Shown here: positions 1 through 15,366 of the stretch, piece by piece
How the letters are laid out: each line of letters opens with the position of its first letter
Position numbering within the stretch: position 1 is the stretch's first letter
NCBI RefSeq assembly: GCF_003671765.1
Contig: NZ_QPIB01000035.1
Coordinates: 1 to 50,343, forward strand
DNA from: Xenophilus sp. E41
Lineage (GTDB): Bacteria > Pseudomonadota > Gammaproteobacteria > Burkholderiales > Burkholderiaceae_C
DNA length: 50,343 bases
Reading direction: 5' to 3'
Notes under the pieces: generated by a model
The model's input: the letters and a program-made list of their open reading frames with translations, nothing else
What the model was told of the DNA's origin: nothing
Databases searched by the model: none
Program-made: the position numbers and the translations under genes

Positions 1-153
1 CCCAAGGACAAGGAAATGGTCATGCCGGGTGACAACGTGTCGATCACCGTCAAGCTGATCGCGCCGATCGCCATGGAAGAAGGCCTGCGCTTTGCCATCC
101 GCGAAGGCGGCCGCACCGTCGGCGCCGGCGTCGTGGCCAAGATCATCGAGTGA
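1..153 (+). CDS. tuf: Elongation factor Tu, C-terminal end (partial)
   Basis: The window opens inside this gene; only the last 50 codons are present, ending at TGA 151-153. The peptide contains [20 protein letters not shown] and ends in [14 protein letters not shown], the barrel domain 3 end of EF-Tu, the GTPase that brings aminoacyl-tRNA to the ribosome. It is followed at once by tRNA-Trp and secE, the usual betaproteobacterial order in which the tuf copy stands upstream of the secE-nusG-ribosomal protein block. Identity is certain from sequence; the start lies outside the window. Confidence 0.97.
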
Positions 154-216
154 TGCTGTTTGCAGCACCGTGTCGCGCGACGGCGTGACGCGGCGTTGCA
201 GATCGATGGATGCCGT

Positions 217-292
217 AGGGGTATAGCTCAATTGGCAGAGCGTCGGTCTCCAAAACCGAAGGTTGTAGGTTCGATTCCTACTGCCCCTGCCA
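217..292 (+). tRNA. trnW: tRNA-Trp (anticodon CCA)
   Basis: The cloverleaf can be folded by eye. The acceptor stem AGGGGTA pairs with TGCCCCT, the anticodon stem TCGGT pairs with ACCGA around the loop CTCCAAA (anticodon CCA), and the T arm GTAGG/CCTAC encloses TTCGATT. The discriminator is G and the CCA end is encoded (290-292). It lies 63 bp after tuf and before secE with no clear promoter of its own in between, so it is probably cotranscribed with tuf and cut out of the transcript. Confidence 0.97.
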
Positions 293-319
293 CCTGAAAG
301 GTGGCGAAGAAGAAAAAGC

Positions 320-410
320 AAAGCCCGCCGTAACCCGGCGAAGAATGCAGAAAGCCCGCCGTAACCCGGCGAAGAATGCAAAAGCCCGCCGTAACCCGGC
401 GGGCTTCGGC
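320..410 (+). repeat. Three tandem copies of a terminator-like arm
   Basis: A 30-31 bp unit beginning AAAGCCCGCCGTAACCCGGC starts at 320, 351 and 381. In the first two units the 3' arm is cut short after CGGCG and runs into AAGAATGCA. The third unit is complete: AAGCCCGCCG (382-391) pairs perfectly with CGGCGGGCTT (397-406) around TAACC. The last hairpin looks like an intrinsic terminator stem, but only two T residues follow it on the + strand. On the minus strand it is followed by TTTTG. The array fills the tRNA-Trp to secE gap. It most likely arose by slippage that duplicated the 5' arm. Confidence 0.85.
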
Positions 411-465
411 GTCTCCAGCAGGCGCCCGCAGTGAAGGCCGCGAGGCCGCAGGAAAACCGCCCAAG

Positions 466-849
466 ATGGCCACCTCTCAAATCGAAACCGTCAGTACCGG
501 CGCCGACAAGGCCAAGCTGGCTGCAGCCGTCGTTCTGGCGGTGGCGGCCATCGCGGCTTTCTATGCGCTGAGCCGGCAGGGCGCGCTCGTCCAGTGGGGC
601 GCGCTGCTGATCGGTCTGGCTGCGGCCGTGGGCGCCTTCGCCAGTTCCGAGAACGGGCGTCGGCTGTGGAGTTTCGGCCGCGACTCCTGGCGCGAGGTGA
701 AGAAGGTCGTCTGGCCGACCCGCAAGGAGTCGATCCAGATGACGGCCTACGTGTTCGGCTTCGTGGTGATCATGGCCATCTTCCTGTGGTTGACCGACAA
801 GACCGTCGAGTGGGTGTTCTACGACCTGCTGCTGGGTTGGAGAAAGTGA
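466..849 (+). CDS. secE: Preprotein translocase subunit SecE
   Basis: A 127-residue inner-membrane protein, a subunit of the SecYEG channel. Three hydrophobic segments are visible at about residues 17-36, 41-60 and 92-110, the three-helix layout of the enterobacterial type. The conserved cytoplasmic motif [14 protein letters not shown] lies at about 75-88, just before the last helix. The ATG at 466 is preceded by AGGAAAA and starts the family-typical short N-terminus; a longer reading frame from 376 runs through the tandem repeat and is not credible. The stop overlaps the nusG start by one base (TGATG), so the two are translationally coupled. Confidence 0.96.
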   Translation: MATSQIETVSTGADKAKLAAAVVLAVAAIAAFYALSRQGALVQWGALLIGLAAAVGAFASSENGRRLWSFGRDSWREVKKVVWPTRKESIQMTAYVFGFVVIMAIFLWLTDKTVEWVFYDLLLGWRK

Positions 850-1433
850 TGAACGACACCGTGGACAACACGACGACGACGCTGGCGGCTCCCGCCAATC
901 CCGACCTGCGCTGGTACGTGGTGCACGCGTACTCGGGCATGGAAAAGGCCGTCGAGCGCAACATCACCGAGCGCATCAACCGCGCCGGCATGCAGAGCAA
1001 GTTCGGCCGCATCCTGGTGCCGAGCGAAGAGGTGGTTGACGTCAAGAACGGCCAGAAGCGCACCACCGAGCGTCGCCTCTTCCCCGGCTACGTGCTGGTC
1101 GAGATGGTGATGGACGACGAGAGCTGGCATCTGGTCAAGCACACCAACAAAGTCACGGGCTTTGTCGGCGGTGCGAAGAACCGGCCGGCGCCGATCTCCC
1201 AGAAGGAGGTCGAGGACATCGTGAACCAGATGCAGCAGGGCACCGAGAAGCCCCGCCACAAGGTCGAGTTCATGGTGGGTGAACTGGTGCGTGTGAAGGA
1301 AGGCCCGTTCACGGACTTCAACGGCACCGTCGAGGAAGTGAACTACGAGAAGAACAAGGTGCGCGTGTCCGTGATGATCTTCGGCCGCGCGACGCCGGTC
1401 GAACTGGGCTTCGCCGAAGTCGAGAAGACCTGA
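849..1433 (+). CDS. nusG: Transcription termination/antitermination protein NusG
   Basis: A 194-residue protein that binds RNA polymerase and links it to Rho or to the leading ribosome. The NGN domain starts at [19 protein letters not shown] (about residue 21) and includes [12 protein letters not shown]. The C-terminal KOW domain is seen in [20 protein letters not shown], ending GFAEVEKT. The length is slightly above the enterobacterial protein because of a Thr/Ala-rich N-terminal extension of about 20 residues. Its start overlaps the secE stop. It is followed by a 138-bp structured gap and then rplK. Confidence 0.97.
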   Translation: MNDTVDNTTTTLAAPANPDLRWYVVHAYSGMEKAVERNITERINRAGMQSKFGRILVPSEEVVDVKNGQKRTTERRLFPGYVLVEMVMDDESWHLVKHTNKVTGFVGGAKNRPAPISQKEVEDIVNQMQQGTEKPRHKVEFMVGELVRVKEGPFTDFNGTVEEVNYEKNKVRVSVMIFGRATPVELGFAEVEKT

Positions 1434-1438
1434 ACAGA

Positions 1439-1544
1439 GGGCACACGGCGTGAGGCCGTGTCCTTGAAGAGCCTGCTTTCCCGACTCGGCAGGTGCATGG
1501 AAGCAAAGAGTCGATAACCCCGGGGAGCTGCGGCCTGTGTGCCC
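1439..1544 (+). promoter_or_regulatory. Structured leader before rplK (candidate L1-responsive RNA)
   Basis: The nusG-rplK gap holds nested complementary segments. GGGCACAC (1439-1446) pairs with GTGTGCCC (1537-1544), CACGGC (1444-1449) with GCCGTG (1455-1460), and CGACTC (1482-1487) with GAGTCG (1508-1513). All are perfect, and the first two are mutually exclusive by three bases. In E. coli free L1 represses the rplK-rplA message by binding a structure just upstream of rplK, so this is the expected place for such a site. The match to the L1 consensus was not established; the function is inferred from position. Confidence 0.5.
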
Positions 1545-1571
1545 AGCGTCAATACCCGCAAGGAGAAAAGC

Positions 1572-2003
1572 ATGGCGAAGAAAATCGTCGGCTTCATCAA
1601 GCTGCAAGTGCCGGCTGGTAAAGCCAATCCGTCGCCGCCGATCGGTCCCGCTCTGGGCCAGCGCGGTCTGAACATCATGGAGTTCTGCAAGGCGTTCAAC
1701 GCCCAGACCCAGGGCGTCGAGCCCGGTCTGCCGCTGCCGGTGGTGATCACCGCCTTCGCGGACAAGAGCTTCACCTTCATCATCAAGACGCCCCCGGCGA
1801 CGACGCTGATCAAGAAGGCCATCAAGCTCGACAAGGGCTCGGCCAAGCCGCACACCGACAAGGTCGGCAAGATCACCCGCGCCCAGCTCGAGGACATCGC
1901 CAAGGCCAAGATGAAGGACCTGACCGCTGCCGATCTGGACGCAGCGGTTCGCACCATCGCCGGCTCGGCCCGTTCGATGGGTGTCAACGTGGAGGGCGTG
2001 TGA
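1572..2003 (+). CDS. rplK: 50S ribosomal protein L11
   Basis: A 143-residue protein of the GTPase-associated centre of the large subunit, binding 23S rRNA together with the L10-L12 stalk. The N-terminal domain begins [20 protein letters not shown] and includes the [19 protein letters not shown] segment. The C-terminal rRNA-binding domain ends [11 protein letters not shown]. The ATG at 1572 follows AAGGAGAAAAGC, an excellent ribosome-binding site; the upstream in-frame ATG at 1539 lies within the leader structure and is rejected. One base separates its stop from the rplA start. Confidence 0.97.
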   Translation: MAKKIVGFIKLQVPAGKANPSPPIGPALGQRGLNIMEFCKAFNAQTQGVEPGLPLPVVITAFADKSFTFIIKTPPATTLIKKAIKLDKGSAKPHTDKVGKITRAQLEDIAKAKMKDLTAADLDAAVRTIAGSARSMGVNVEGV

Positions 2004-2004
2004 G

Positions 2005-2703
2005 ATGGCCAAGCTGACCAAGAAAGCCAAGTCGCTGCAGGGCAAGGTCGACACGACCAAGCTGTACCCGCTGAACGATGCCATCGCGCTCGTCAAGGAA
2101 GCCGCCACCGCCAAGTTCGATGAGTCCATCGACGTGGCCGTGCAGCTCGGCATCGACGCCAAGAAGTCCGACCAGGTGGTGCGTGGCGCCGTCGTGATGC
2201 CGAACGGCACCGGCAAGACCAAGCGCGTGGCCGTGTTCGCCCAGGGTGCCAAGGCCGAGGAAGCCAAGGCCGCCGGCGCCGACATCGTCGGCATGGACGA
2301 CCTGGCTGCCCAGGTGAAGGCGGGCGACATGCCCTTCGACGTGGTGATCGCCGCCCCCGACGCGATGCGCGTCGTCGGTACGCTGGGCCAGATCCTCGGC
2401 CCGCGCGGCCTGATGCCGAACCCCAAGGTCGGCACGGTGACGCCCGACGTCGCCCAGGCCGTGAAGAACGCCAAGGCCGGCCAGGTGCAGTTCCGCGTCG
2501 ACAAGGCCGGGATCATCCACGGCACGATCGGCCGTCGTTCGTTCGACACCGACAAGCTGCAGGGCAACCTCGCCGCGCTGATCGATGCACTGGTCAAGGC
2601 CAAGCCGGCCTCGAGCAAGGGCGTCTACCTGCGCAAGGTGGCCGTGTCCTCGACGATGGGTGTGGGCGTCCGCGTGGACACCCAGTCCATCGCCCAGTCC
2701 TGA
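2005..2703 (+). CDS. rplA: 50S ribosomal protein L1
   Basis: A 232-residue large-subunit protein that forms the L1 stalk and, in well-studied bacteria, represses translation of its own L11-L1 message. Recognisable blocks are [14 protein letters not shown] at the start, [20 protein letters not shown], and the conserved [20 protein letters not shown]. The C-terminus ends [17 protein letters not shown]. It starts one base after the rplK stop, so the pair is translationally coupled. A 270-bp leader separates it from rplJ. Confidence 0.97.
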   Translation: MAKLTKKAKSLQGKVDTTKLYPLNDAIALVKEAATAKFDESIDVAVQLGIDAKKSDQVVRGAVVMPNGTGKTKRVAVFAQGAKAEEAKAAGADIVGMDDLAAQVKAGDMPFDVVIAAPDAMRVVGTLGQILGPRGLMPNPKVGTVTPDVAQAVKNAKAGQVQFRVDKAGIIHGTIGRRSFDTDKLQGNLAALIDALVKAKPASSKGVYLRKVAVSSTMGVGVRVDTQSIAQS

Positions 2704-2973
2704 TCCAGGGCTGAAAGTGATTTGCCGCCGGCCTCGCCTCGCGCGAGGGTGGCGGCAGATGTGGTGGGTCGGTGCGGTTCTCCGCACCGGGCCATCCAAG
2801 ACCGCTGGTGGACGGCCTGCCGTCCTTAATGGGTCCGGAGTCTCTCGACGAAGGGCCGGCCAGCGCAGATGGCGACCCCACTGCAAGGAATCTCGTTTCC
2901 GAAACAGTTGGTCGCTGCATGAAGGCGCTGCCGGGCGCACCCCGCACCCGGCGGCATTGAAAAGGAGTAGACC
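2704..2973 (+). promoter_or_regulatory. rplJ leader region (candidate L10 leader)
   Basis: A 270-bp non-coding stretch between rplA and rplJ. Near its 5' end a strong hairpin is visible. TGCCGCC (2723-2729) pairs with GGCGGCA (2751-2757), and inside it CCTCG (2732-2736) pairs with CGAGG (2744-2748). The rest contains shorter complementary runs. In many bacteria the L10-L12 complex binds the leader here and represses rplJ and rplL. The position and length fit that known autoregulatory RNA, but I did not match the L10 kink-turn motif, so the assignment is by context. No clear sigma-70 promoter was seen. Confidence 0.5.
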
Positions 2974-3504
2974 TTGAGTCTGAATCGCAGTGAGAAAGAA
3001 GCGGTCATTTCCGAAGTGACCGGCCTCGCCGCTAAAGCTCAAACGCTCGTGATGGCGGAATACCGTGGCATCACGGTCGCCGACATGACCCGTCTGCGCA
3101 ACGAAGCCCGTGCGAAGGGTGTGAGCCTGAGTGTTCTGAAGAACACGCTGGCCCGCCGCGCCGTGGCAGGCAGCGCATTCGAAGTCGTCGGTGACCAGAT
3201 GACCGGCCCGCTGATCTATGGCTTCTCCGAAGACGCCGTGGCCGCCGCGAAGGTGGTGGCCGATTTCGCGAAGACCAACGACAAGTTGGTCATCCGCGGT
3301 GGCGCTTTCGGTGGCAAGGCCCTGGATGTCGAGGGCGTGAAGCAACTGGCGAACATCCCTTCGAAGGAAGTCCTGCTGGCCCAACTGTGCGGCCTGCTGA
3401 TGTCCCCGATCTCGCGCACGGCCGTGGTGCTGGGCGCGCTGGCCGCCAAGAAGGGCGAAGGCGCTGCAGAACCTGCAGCCGAAGCCGAAGCCGCCGCGGC
3501 CTGA
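2974..3504 (+). CDS. rplJ: 50S ribosomal protein L10
   Basis: A 176-residue protein anchoring the L7/L12 stalk to the large subunit. The protein starts [20 protein letters not shown] and carries [20 protein letters not shown] and the L10 core [13 protein letters not shown]. The Ala-rich C-terminus holds the L12 dimer-binding helix. The start codon is TTG at 2974, preceded by AAGGAG at good spacing; no ATG or GTG fits the family N-terminus. A weak initiation codon on an autoregulated ribosomal gene may help to set the level of translation. The gap to rplL is 51 bp. Confidence 0.95.
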   Translation: MSLNRSEKEAVISEVTGLAAKAQTLVMAEYRGITVADMTRLRNEARAKGVSLSVLKNTLARRAVAGSAFEVVGDQMTGPLIYGFSEDAVAAAKVVADFAKTNDKLVIRGGAFGGKALDVEGVKQLANIPSKEVLLAQLCGLLMSPISRTAVVLGALAAKKGEGAAEPAAEAEAAAA

Positions 3505-3555
3505 TCCATCGCTGGATTTCGCGGCAACCAACCCAATCTGTTTTAGGAAATCAAA

Positions 3556-3933
<378 letters not shown>

Positions 3934-3948
3934 TTCAGCCCTCTTGCG

Positions 3949-3981
3949 AGGCTGGAAGTGCCCGAAAGGGCCTTCCAGCCT
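3949..3981 (+). terminator. Hairpin between rplL and rpoB (probable attenuator)
   Basis: AGGCTGGAAG (3949-3958) pairs perfectly with CTTCCAGCCT (3972-3981). Inside it GCCC (3960-3963) and GGGC (3968-3971) close a GAAA tetraloop, leaving one bulged T. Only three T residues follow, so it may terminate only part of the transcription. In E. coli the rplL-rpoB gap holds both an attenuator and an RNase III site, so a partial terminator or processing site fits here. The remaining approximately 250 bp to rpoB shows no gene. Confidence 0.75.
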
Positions 3982-4229
3982 TTGCCGCTTTCAGAGCGCA
4001 CCCGAAAACCGGCTTTTCGCCGATTTCCCCGCGACCCGCAGGTCGATGGGAAGCCCAGGAAAATACGGCTTTCGAGTGTCTTCTGACCCCGACTACAGAA
4101 GACCCCTTGGTTCGGGCGATGTGCAATGCATCGCCGTCCGCCATCGCTGGTAGTGGCCAGCCGCCAAGCAGGAACGCCGCCCCGCGCGCCTGACCCCAGT
4201 CGCTGATGACCTCAAGCCCCGGAGCTCTC

Positions 4230-8354
<4,125 letters not shown>

Positions 8355-8378
8355 TCAGGAAGAAGAGGAAAGAGTCTT

Positions 8379-12617
<4,239 letters not shown>

Positions 12618-12665
12618 TCGTCCTGCGTCGTCGTTGACGCCCGCATGGCCATGACCGGCCCCCAG

Positions 12666-12700
12666 CGCCCCCCTTCCCGCCCGGGAAGGGGGGCGTTTTT
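12666..12700 (+). terminator. Intrinsic terminator after rpoC
   Basis: CGCCCCCCTTCCC (12666-12678) pairs perfectly with GGGAAGGGGGGCG (12683-12695) around a GCCC loop, followed directly by five T residues. This 13-bp stem with a T run is a textbook Rho-independent terminator and marks the end of the rpoBC transcript. Confidence 0.95.
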
Positions 12701-12739
12701 CGTCGTGGCTGCCACCCGGTGCAGCCGCGGGAGCCCTCC

Positions 12740-13345
12740 ATGAGCTGGCTCAGCCATTCACTGCTGAACTGGGCGGCGGCGGCCGTGGCGCTGTTCTGGT
12801 TCGTCGGGGCGCACAACCGGCTGGTGCGGCTGCGCTCGGCAGCGCTGCAGGCCTACGGCGCGCTCGACGCGCTGCTGATCCGGCAACTGGACTTCGTCCA
12901 GGCATCGCTCGAGGCCCCAGCCGAAAGGGGCGAGCCCCCGCGGGCGGCCGATACCGCCTTGCAGGCGGCGGCCGGCCAGGCCCTCACCGTGCTCGGCGCC
13001 ACGCGCGCCAGACCCCTCGATCCGGCGGCCATGGGCGCACTGGCCACCGCGCTGCGCGTGCTTCTGGCGGCCTGGGAACGCGTGCACCCCGACGAACTGG
13101 TGAGCTTCGAGGCGGACGGCACGCTGTCGCGGCCGGCCAGCCTGCTCGGTCCGCGCGAGAGCAGTACCGGCGCATCGCCGGCACCCTCCGTGCCCATGGC
13201 CTGGCCCGAACCTTCGGCGCTGGTCGAGATCACACGGGCGCAATTCAATGCCGCCGTGCTCCAGTACAACGCGGCGATTCGCCAGTTTCCCGCCGTCTTC
13301 GTGGCCTGGGCCTTCCGGCTCAGGGCGGCGGCGCCGCTGGTCTGA
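12740..13345 (+). CDS. LemA-like membrane-anchored protein
   Basis: A 201-residue protein with one N-terminal membrane segment (about residues 8-25), followed by NRLVRLRSAALQAYGALDAL and a mostly helical body. The C-terminal stretch RAQFNAAVLQYNAAIRQFPA strongly resembles the closing motif of LemA proteins, which have an N-out single-helix topology and a helical bundle of unknown function. The middle part is divergent and shorter than a standard LemA, so this is a LemA-like rather than a canonical member. The ATG at 12740 follows GGGAGCCCTCC. It stands just behind the rpoC terminator and before rsmB. Confidence 0.65.
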   Translation: MSWLSHSLLNWAAAAVALFWFVGAHNRLVRLRSAALQAYGALDALLIRQLDFVQASLEAPAERGEPPRAADTALQAAAGQALTVLGATRARPLDPAAMGALATALRVLLAAWERVHPDELVSFEADGTLSRPASLLGPRESSTGASPAPSVPMAWPEPSALVEITRAQFNAAVLQYNAAIRQFPAVFVAWAFRLRAAAPLV

Positions 13346-13430
13346 ATGCCCCGGCACGACCCCTTACCATCCCCTGACCTTGCCCGACCCTTTCCTCTCC
13401 GGCAGCGACGCGCCGCCTTCCCATTCCCCG

Positions 13431-14753
13431 ATGGCGCCGGCGCTGTGGCGCCAGCTGCAGCAGGTGGCCGGCGCCCTCGCGGCCATCCGCGCCGGCACCT
13501 CCGGCAGTGTGGCGCTCGACGCCGTCGACCCCGAGCTGCGCCCCGGCGTGCAGGCCCTGCTCTTTCACGCCCTGCGCTGGCTCGGCCGTGGCGAGGCCCT
13601 GCGCCGGCACCTGGCCAAGCGCACCCCGCCGCCGGCCGCCGACGCGCTGCTGTGCACCGCCCTGGCCCTGGGCTGGGATGCGGCGCGCGCCCCCTACGAA
13701 CCCTTCACGCTGGTCGACCAGACCGTGGAGGCCGCCAAGCGCCAGCCCGGCACCCGCGCCCAGGCCAGCTTCATCAATGCCTGCCTGCGCCGCTTCCTGC
13801 GCGAGCGCGACGAGCTGGTGGAGGCCACCGACCGCGAGCCCGTGGCGCAGTGGAACCACCCCCGCTGGTGGATCGAGCGCTTGCGCCGAGCTCATCCGCA
13901 GGCGTGGCAGCGGGTGCTGGAAGCCGACAACACCGCCGCGCCGCTGACGCTGCGGATCAATGCATCAAAAACATCGGTGGCCCAATACCTGCCTGCGCTT
14001 GCAGCTATCAATTTGGGAGCGAGGAAGGTGGCCCGGACGGGGCTCGAGCTGGACCGGGCCCGGCCGGTGCAGCAGCTGCCCGGCTTCGAAGCGGGGGAGT
14101 TCTCCGTCCAGGATGCGGCGGCCCAGCTGGCCGCCCCGCTGCTTCTGGAGCGCCTGGCGGCGCCCGGCGCCGGTCCGCTGCGGGTGCTCGACGCCTGCGC
14201 GGCCCCAGGTGGAAAGACGGCCCACCTGCTCGAGTGCGGCGGCGATCGCATCGCCGTGACGGCGCTCGAGGTCGACGCCGTACGCAGCCGCCGCATCGAC
14301 GACACCCTGGCCCGGCTGGGCCTGTCCGCCGACGTGCGGGTGGCCGACGCCTCGCGCCCCGCCGAATGGTGGGACGGGCAGCCCTACGACGGCATCCTGC
14401 TCGATGCGCCCTGCACGGCCTCCGGCATCGTGCGCCGCCATCCCGACGTGCGCTGGCTGCGACGGGAGAGCGACATCGAGCAGCTGGCCCTGCAGCAGGC
14501 CATGCTGCTGGCCGCGCTGTGGCCGCTCGTGCGGCCCGGCGGCCGCCTTCTGTACTGCACCTGTTCTGTCTTCCGCGAGGAAGGCAGCGGGCAGATCGAT
14601 GCGTTTCTTGCACACAACACCGATGCTCGATTGCTCCCGTCGCCCGGCCATTTGCTGCCCCAAAGCGGGGCGGGCCCCCGCGGGCTCCTGGAGAATGACC
14701 TGGGTGAGCACGACGGCTTCTTCTACGCCCTGCTGGAAAAGCGGCCCCGCTGA
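13431..14753 (+). CDS. rsmB: 16S rRNA (cytosine-967-C5)-methyltransferase RsmB
   Basis: About 440 residues; the protein methylates C967 of 16S rRNA with S-adenosylmethionine. The N-terminal NusB-like helical domain covers roughly residues 1-130. The methyltransferase domain has the SAM motif DACAAPGGKT (about 254), DAPCTASGIVRRHPDVRW with Cys 328, and YCTCSVF with Cys 378, the two cysteines of the m5C mechanism. The start is uncertain: ATG at 13431 or TTG at 13380. A copy of the dispersed GCTAT repeat lies inside the gene at 13966-14023 and encodes part of the segment before GLELDRARPVQQLPGF. The gene overlaps the following DUF4390 gene. Confidence 0.92.
   Translation: MAPALWRQLQQVAGALAAIRAGTSGSVALDAVDPELRPGVQALLFHALRWLGRGEALRRHLAKRTPPPAADALLCTALALGWDAARAPYEPFTLVDQTVEAAKRQPGTRAQASFINACLRRFLRERDELVEATDREPVAQWNHPRWWIERLRRAHPQAWQRVLEADNTAAPLTLRINASKTSVAQYLPALAAINLGARKVARTGLELDRARPVQQLPGFEAGEFSVQDAAAQLAAPLLLERLAAPGAGPLRVLDACAAPGGKTAHLLECGGDRIAVTALEVDAVRSRRIDDTLARLGLSADVRVADASRPAEWWDGQPYDGILLDAPCTASGIVRRHPDVRWLRRESDIEQLALQQAMLLAALWPLVRPGGRLLYCTCSVFREEGSGQIDAFLAHNTDARLLPSPGHLLPQSGAGPRGLLENDLGEHDGFFYALLEKRPR
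13966..14023 (-). repeat. Dispersed double-hairpin repeat, copy inside rsmB
   Basis: Read on the minus strand, this copy has GCTCCCAAATTGATAGCTGC followed by a GC-rich part and a T-rich end (TGTTTTTGATG). It shares GATAGCTGC and the overall layout with the other copies. It is degenerate in the first stem and lies in frame within rsmB, encoding about 19 residues. Confidence 0.6.
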
Positions 14754-15366
14754 GCGGCGGCCGGGCCGCCTGTGGCTGGCCGCCCTGTGGATGCTGGCGC
14801 TGGTGCTCGTGCTGCTGCCGCTGCGGGCACAGGCCCAGGCGCGCGCCGCCGAAGTCACGCAACTGCGCCTGGAGCGCGGTGACGACGGCGTGTTCCTCAG
14901 TGCCGCGGTGAAGTTCGAACTGCCGCCCTCGGTGCTCGAGGTGCTCGACAAGGGCATCGCCATCCACTTCGTCGCCGAGGCCGAGCTCTACCGCGAGCGC
15001 TGGTACTGGACCGATCAGAAGATCGCCCAGGTGGCACGGCACATGCGCCTCACGTACCAGCCGCTCACGCGGCGCTGGCGGCTCGCCGTCTCGCCCTTCC
15101 CGATCACCACCGCCGTGGCCGGCATCACGCTCAACCAGAACTTCGACACGCTGGACGAAGCCCTGGACGCCGTGCGTCGCATCGGCCGCCTGCGCATGGG
15201 CGATGCATCGGAGATTCCCGACGACAGCCCGCAGACGGTGGTCTTCCGCTTCCGCCTCGACACCTCGCAACTGCCCCGACCCTTCCAGATCGGGCTGGTC
15301 GGCCAGTCCGACTGGAACGTCTCGGTCGAACGCACGGCCAAGCTGCCGGTGGAGAAGCTGCGTTGA
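14704..15366 (+). CDS. DUF4390 family secreted/membrane-associated protein
   Basis: About 220 residues with a hydrophobic signal segment LWMLALVLVLLPLRAQA and then a beta-rich domain. Characteristic parts are FLSAAVKFELPPSVLEVLDK, FVAEAELYRERWYWTDQKI and the RHMRLTYQPLTRRWRLAV segment. In Burkholderiales a gene of this family commonly stands between rsmB and an NtrY-type kinase; its role is unknown. The start is ambiguous. GTG at 14704 has GGAG at workable spacing, ATG at 14695 has the GGAG almost touching it, and ATG at 14791 is the shortest option. The first part overlaps the end of rsmB, and the stop overlaps the kinase start. Confidence 0.8.
   Translation: MSTTASSTPCWKSGPAERRPGRLWLAALWMLALVLVLLPLRAQAQARAAEVTQLRLERGDDGVFLSAAVKFELPPSVLEVLDKGIAIHFVAEAELYRERWYWTDQKIAQVARHMRLTYQPLTRRWRLAVSPFPITTAVAGITLNQNFDTLDEALDAVRRIGRLRMGDASEIPDDSPQTVVFRFRLDTSQLPRPFQIGLVGQSDWNVSVERTAKLPVEKLR

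Noticed and set aside
217-292. tRNA genes (217-292 and 18482-18557) as attachment sites of an integrated element
   Set aside because: No integrase, no repeated tRNA 3' end and only core genes on both sides.
320-410. Short tandem repeats considered as a CRISPR array
   Set aside because: Units are contiguous without spacers and one is a terminator hairpin; no cas genes are near.
376-465. Upstream ATG extending SecE by 30 residues
   Set aside because: The extra part is translated terminator repeat and has no resemblance to SecE.
4206-4229. Upstream ATG as the rpoB start
   Set aside because: It adds MTSSPGAL, not seen in the family, whereas ATG 4230 has GGAG upstream and the usual N-terminus.
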